Positions 63,648 to 64,000 of a DNA stretch of 64,000 bases are shown one piece after another (the stretch's first letter is position 1; each line of letters begins with the position of its first letter). The stretch covers positions 62,001-126,000 of the forward strand of contig NZ_JACJSP010000005.1 in the NCBI RefSeq assembly GCF_014698235.1, given 5' to 3'. The translations under genes were made by a program, and so were the position numbers. Source of the stretch: Limnothrix sp. FACHB-406 (GTDB taxonomy: Bacteria; Cyanobacteriota; Cyanobacteriia; CACIAM-69d). The notes below the pieces were generated by a model. It made no database searches and had not been told where the DNA came from. It was given only the letters and a program-made list of their open reading frames with translations.

Positions 63648-64000
63648 GGGCGATCAACAGCGGTTGAAAAACAGAGGTCAGCCATTGCACCAGCGGCGGG
63701 CAAGCCACCTTCAGCAAATTCACTGACTCTGGGTTCAACCTATCCTGTCCCTGCTCCCCGGCTCAAACCCCCACCAACCGCTTTCTGAAGCGCCCCGATC
63801 GCCCTCAACCAATCTCCCCCGCGCGATCGGGCAAATCACCCAGAATTCCTTTATTCACGGGCCATGGGACGGCGAGCGGCTAGCCCCCGCAGGCAAATAC
63901 TCAAGGACAGTTTGGGAAATGGCACAGCTTCCTAGGATTGGGATCAGCCCAATTTTTCCAGTCCGATTATTGCCGCCTGCTACAAAAAACCGTTGCAAAC
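63648..64000. other. right-edge region without a recognisable gene
   Basis: 353 bases to the window end. Plus- and minus-strand open frames here overlap the esterase promoter region and show no family features. A gene could begin at or just beyond the edge. Confidence 0.4.

Overview
This 64 kb window is a piece of cyanobacterial chromosome. The signs are the very dense GCGATCGC/CGATCG (HIP1-type) sites, a type I NDH cluster ndhA-ndhI-ndhG-ndhE, the Rubisco assembly chaperone Raf1, a cyanobacterial-style aa3 cytochrome c oxidase with its heme A pathway, a PATAN-domain response regulator, XisH/XisI, and several cyanobacteria-restricted families (DUF3370, DUF1997). Genus is not proven. The moderately high GC and gene set would suit a Pseudanabaenales/Limnothrix-like or similar lineage, but that is a guess. 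No rRNA, CRISPR array or intact insertion sequence was seen. Two tRNAs were found: Thr(CGT) and Ser(CGA).

Layout. 0-5.4 kb: a sensor kinase cut by the left edge, a sugar-nucleotide-type epimerase and a KefB-like antiporter. 5.7-12 kb: ctaC-ctaD-ctaE on the minus strand and ctaA-ctaB diverging on the plus strand, i.e. the oxidase and its heme O/heme A supply around one shared 740-base regulatory gap. 12-17.4 kb: an AlgI-like MBOAT acyltransferase with a DUF3370 secreted protein, then a multi-repeat mechanosensitive-channel-like protein. 17.4-23.9 kb: a sulfonate-utilisation cassette (ssuD, ssuA, ssuC, ssuB and a DszC/SfnB-like flavin monooxygenase) bracketed by two direct copies of a 135-bp structured repeat, which looks like an inserted unit. 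24-29 kb: DUF1997, a peptidoglycan amidase and uvrA.

29.0-32.9 kb is an accessory island. It holds the C-terminal stump of a type I restriction methylase (HsdM), xisH-xisI, an unknown gene, two complete MntA/HepT nucleotidyltransferase-toxin pairs, a truncated third mntA and a Uma2-family nuclease gene. 33-44.8 kb returns to chromosomal genes: a peroxiredoxin-like protein, a TPR protein, gltX, a second Uma2 gene, a CbiM-CbiQ-CbiO cobalt/nickel importer, fructosamine kinase, a NurA-domain protein and a secreted beta-helix protein. 45-49.5 kb has raf1 and ndhAIGE. 49.7-57.9 kb has an RluD-like pseudouridine synthase, a PsiE-like protein, ffh, a TerB-like acidic protein, a candidate structured RNA and an SNF2 helicase. 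58-64 kb has the tRNAs, a VOC protein, the PATAN regulator, an orphan Dpp/Opp-type permease and an esterase.

Two themes cut across the window. (1) Short tandem duplications sit on stop codons of at least six genes, and one sits on a start codon. (2) A palindrome family built on CAAGGGG...CCCCTTG recurs at gene 3' ends and inside the ndh operon. In the 135-bp repeat, differences between the copies include a base-pair-preserving double change, which suggests a selected RNA or DNA fold.
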